Assembly: GCA_943908425.1 (NCBI GenBank)
Contig: CALTTC010000034.1
Location: forward strand, 1-16,156
DNA length: 16,156 nt
Direction: 5' to 3'
Origin: an uncultured Moraxella sp.
GTDB taxonomy: Bacteria > Pseudomonadota > Gammaproteobacteria > Pseudomonadales > Moraxellaceae
Shown here: one piece after another, positions 14,628 to 16,156 of the stretch
How the letters are laid out: the number at the start of each line of letters is the position of its first letter
Numbering within the stretch: the stretch's first letter is position 1
Translations under genes and position numbers: made by a program
Notes under the pieces: model-generated
Seen by the model: only the letters and a program-made list of their open reading frames with translations
Told to the model about the DNA's origin: nothing
Database searches by the model: none

Positions 14628-16156
14628 TTAGAAATGGAAACCTGCACCGATAGCACCGCCTGCATTACCTTGGGTATCTGCAGAGCCGCTGATTTTTAAT
14701 ACCCAGCGCCCATTATCAGACAGTTTGGATAAACCAACCGCTACAGCACTCTCGCCATTGTAGCTAGCCACACCACCTGTAAGCATTGACTTACCGGGGA
14801 TATAAGCTTGTGGTAAGCTTGCCATTGCCATTGCCGACGATACTCCTGCATTGGCCTCATCTTGCACTTCGCCAACACGCTTATTTAAGGTATTGATGGC
14901 ATTGCCGATGTTGGTCACATTACCTGTAAGATTATTGATGGCAGTATTAGTGGCGTTTAGTTGACTGCCGTTAATAGCATCTGTAGAGGTAGCACTAATC
15001 TCACCTGCTGCAACGTTTTGAATACGGCGCTCATCGCCTGCTGCACCCACTGACACCACGCCATTGGCTGTTGCCCCCGCAAAACCTTCATAAGTTACAC
15101 CAGCAATTGTTGCACTATTTACAGTGCCTTTATCGCCTGCGGTGGTGGTTGTGCCTGTCTCACCAGTAGTGCTTAGATTATTGGTGCCTGCTGCACTGCC
15201 TGCGGTCATTGCTGTACCAGATCCCAAGCCTACAGAGTTATCCAGCGTTTGGGTAACATTATTGCCTAATACAAAGGTATTGTTTGTACTGAGCGTATTG
15301 TTATTACCAACCGAATAACTGTTATCACCACTAATATTACTTGGGTCACCAATGGCACCCGAGTTCTTACCAGTGACAATATTGCCTGTACCGATAGCGA
15401 TGGTGTTATCCGCTAATGCTTGGGCGTGTGTACCGATTGCAATGGCGTTTTTACCAACTACAGTTGTTGCACCATTATCGGTAACCGCTTGTCCTGCGAT
15501 GGCACCAGTACCAATCGCCACGGCATTATCAGCAACTGCTTTAGTCACCACATCTTCTGCCAAGTTAGATTCTGATGGATTTAAAGAACCACCAAAGGCA
15601 ATAGAATTGGTACCACTTGCCGTTGCACGATAACCAATGGCTGTAGCATACGCACCAGAAGCACTGGAATCCACACTGTTGGTATTTTGTACCACTGGAT
15701 TTACCTTACCGTCGTTGGTATGGAAGAAACGAATACCTTGCTCATTCATCTTACCAATGGCTTGAATAACATCGTTAGTCACAAATTCTGTGCGGTCTTC
15801 AACATTATAAGTGGTTAAAGTGTAATCTTTACCAGTGGGGTCTTTAGATACAGCGACAGTAACATTATTATCCACTTTGGTTACTGGGTTACCCTGATTA
15901 TCAATGTAACTGGTCTGAACAGTACCAATTGGCAATTTATTACCTGTCGCATCAGTAGTTTCTGGCAATTTGGTATCAACCGATGAACTGCCTCCTAGTA
16001 GATTGTATACCTGATGCAACTGGCTACCATTGACAACTTGAGTAGAGGTAGCACTGATTTCGCCGTCTGCCACCCCATCTAATTTCATTGGGGTGTTGTT
16101 ATTACCCAATTTGGCGATGACGTTGTCAGCACTAACAGGAGATGCCTGGGTGTTAG
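14628..16156 (-). CDS. Trimeric autotransporter adhesin (YadA/UspA/Hag-like), 5' end outside window
   Basis: A homotrimeric outer-membrane adhesin whose C-terminus forms the pore-like anchor and whose upstream part projects as head and stalk. The frame is open to the window edge (TTG at 16107-16109 is not a start), so only the last 508 codons are seen. From the N-terminal side: a neck motif VADGEISATSTQVVNGSQL (16017-16073); a YadA-type head with repeats such as NAVAIGTGA, NAIAIGTHA, NTIAIGTGN and NSVGLGSGT (about 15200-15640); a segment GFAGATANGVVSVG leading to a second neck, VAAGEISATSTDAINGSQL (14958-15014); a short coiled stalk; and a 75-residue YadA anchor (14631-14855) ending in phenylalanine. 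The anchor resembles UspA/Hag proteins of Moraxella. The tpgA-like gene follows on the same strand. Confidence 0.93.
   Translation of the reverse strand, partial: NTQASPVSADNVIAKLGNNNTPMKLDGVADGEISATSTQVVNGSQLHQVYNLLGGSSSVDTKLPETTDATGNKLPIGTVQTSYIDNQGNPVTKVDNNVTVAVSKDPTGKDYTLTTYNVEDRTEFVTNDVIQAIGKMNEQGIRFFHTNDGKVNPVVQNTNSVDSSASGAYATAIGYRATASGTNSIAFGGSLNPSESNLAEDVVTKAVADNAVAIGTGAIAGQAVTDNGATTVVGKNAIAIGTHAQALADNTIAIGTGNIVTGKNSGAIGDPSNISGDNSYSVGNNNTLSTNNTFVLGNNVTQTLDNSVGLGSGTAMTAGSAAGTNNLSTTGETGTTTTAGDKGTVNSATIAGVTYEGFAGATANGVVSVGAAGDERRIQNVAAGEISATSTDAINGSQLNATNTAINNLTGNVTNIGNAINTLNKRVGEVQDEANAGVSSAMAMASLPQAYIPGKSMLTGGVASYNGESAVAVGLSKLSDNGRWVLKISGSADTQGNAGGAIGAGFHF

Noticed and set aside
16107..16109. 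TTG as start of the adhesin
   Set aside because: The frame stays open and protein-like to the window edge, so the gene begins outside the window.
1..16156. CRISPR array, prophage or insertion sequence
   Set aside because: No regularly spaced repeats, phage genes, transposase or paired terminal repeats with target duplications are seen.

Overview
The window looks like chromosomal DNA of a gammaproteobacterium of the family Moraxellaceae, most likely Moraxella. The order hemA / TPR protein / lolB / ispE / tRNA-Gln / prs is the one I know from Pseudomonas and its relatives. Intergenic DNA is strongly AT-rich. The right edge carries a trimeric autotransporter whose membrane anchor resembles the UspA/Hag adhesins of Moraxella. 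The genus is inferred from family knowledge; no search was run.

Left part (1-3537). The last 36 codons of an unrecognised plus-strand gene end at 113 and face a minus-strand ileS-lspA pair. The ileS stop and lspA start overlap in ATGCCTAA. A perfect 11-bp hairpin lies between the convergent genes.

3538-4654 is a 1.1-kb stretch with no intact gene. It holds a decayed Fic-domain remnant with a readable catalytic motif, a 15-bp tandem duplication, a 13-bp triple repeat and a 26-bp imperfect repeat just upstream of the next gene. That gene (4655-5947) is an NCS2 uracil permease of the RutG/UraA type, ending at a hairpin terminator.

Core block (6332-12449). hemA on the minus strand (first step of tetrapyrrole synthesis) is divergent from a plus-strand series: a TPR protein in the position of Pseudomonas LbcA (PA4667), lolB (lipoprotein insertion into the outer membrane) and ispE (MEP isoprenoid pathway). 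Two identical tRNA-Gln(TTG) genes exactly 100 bp apart follow, with their own promoter and terminator, and then prs (PRPP synthase), also with its own promoter and terminator.

12492-13632 is a second gene-poor, AT-rich stretch with only short unrecognised open pieces. In many relatives rplY and pth follow prs; they are absent here.

Right part (13633-16156, minus strand). A trimeric autotransporter adhesin, cut by the window edge, is followed 59 bp later by a lipoprotein with a BamE-like (SmpA/OmlA) domain and an OmpA-type peptidoglycan-binding domain. This matches the architecture and position of TpgA, the partner of AtaA in Acinetobacter. The pair is the most interesting system here: an adhesin and the protein that probably ties it to the cell wall.
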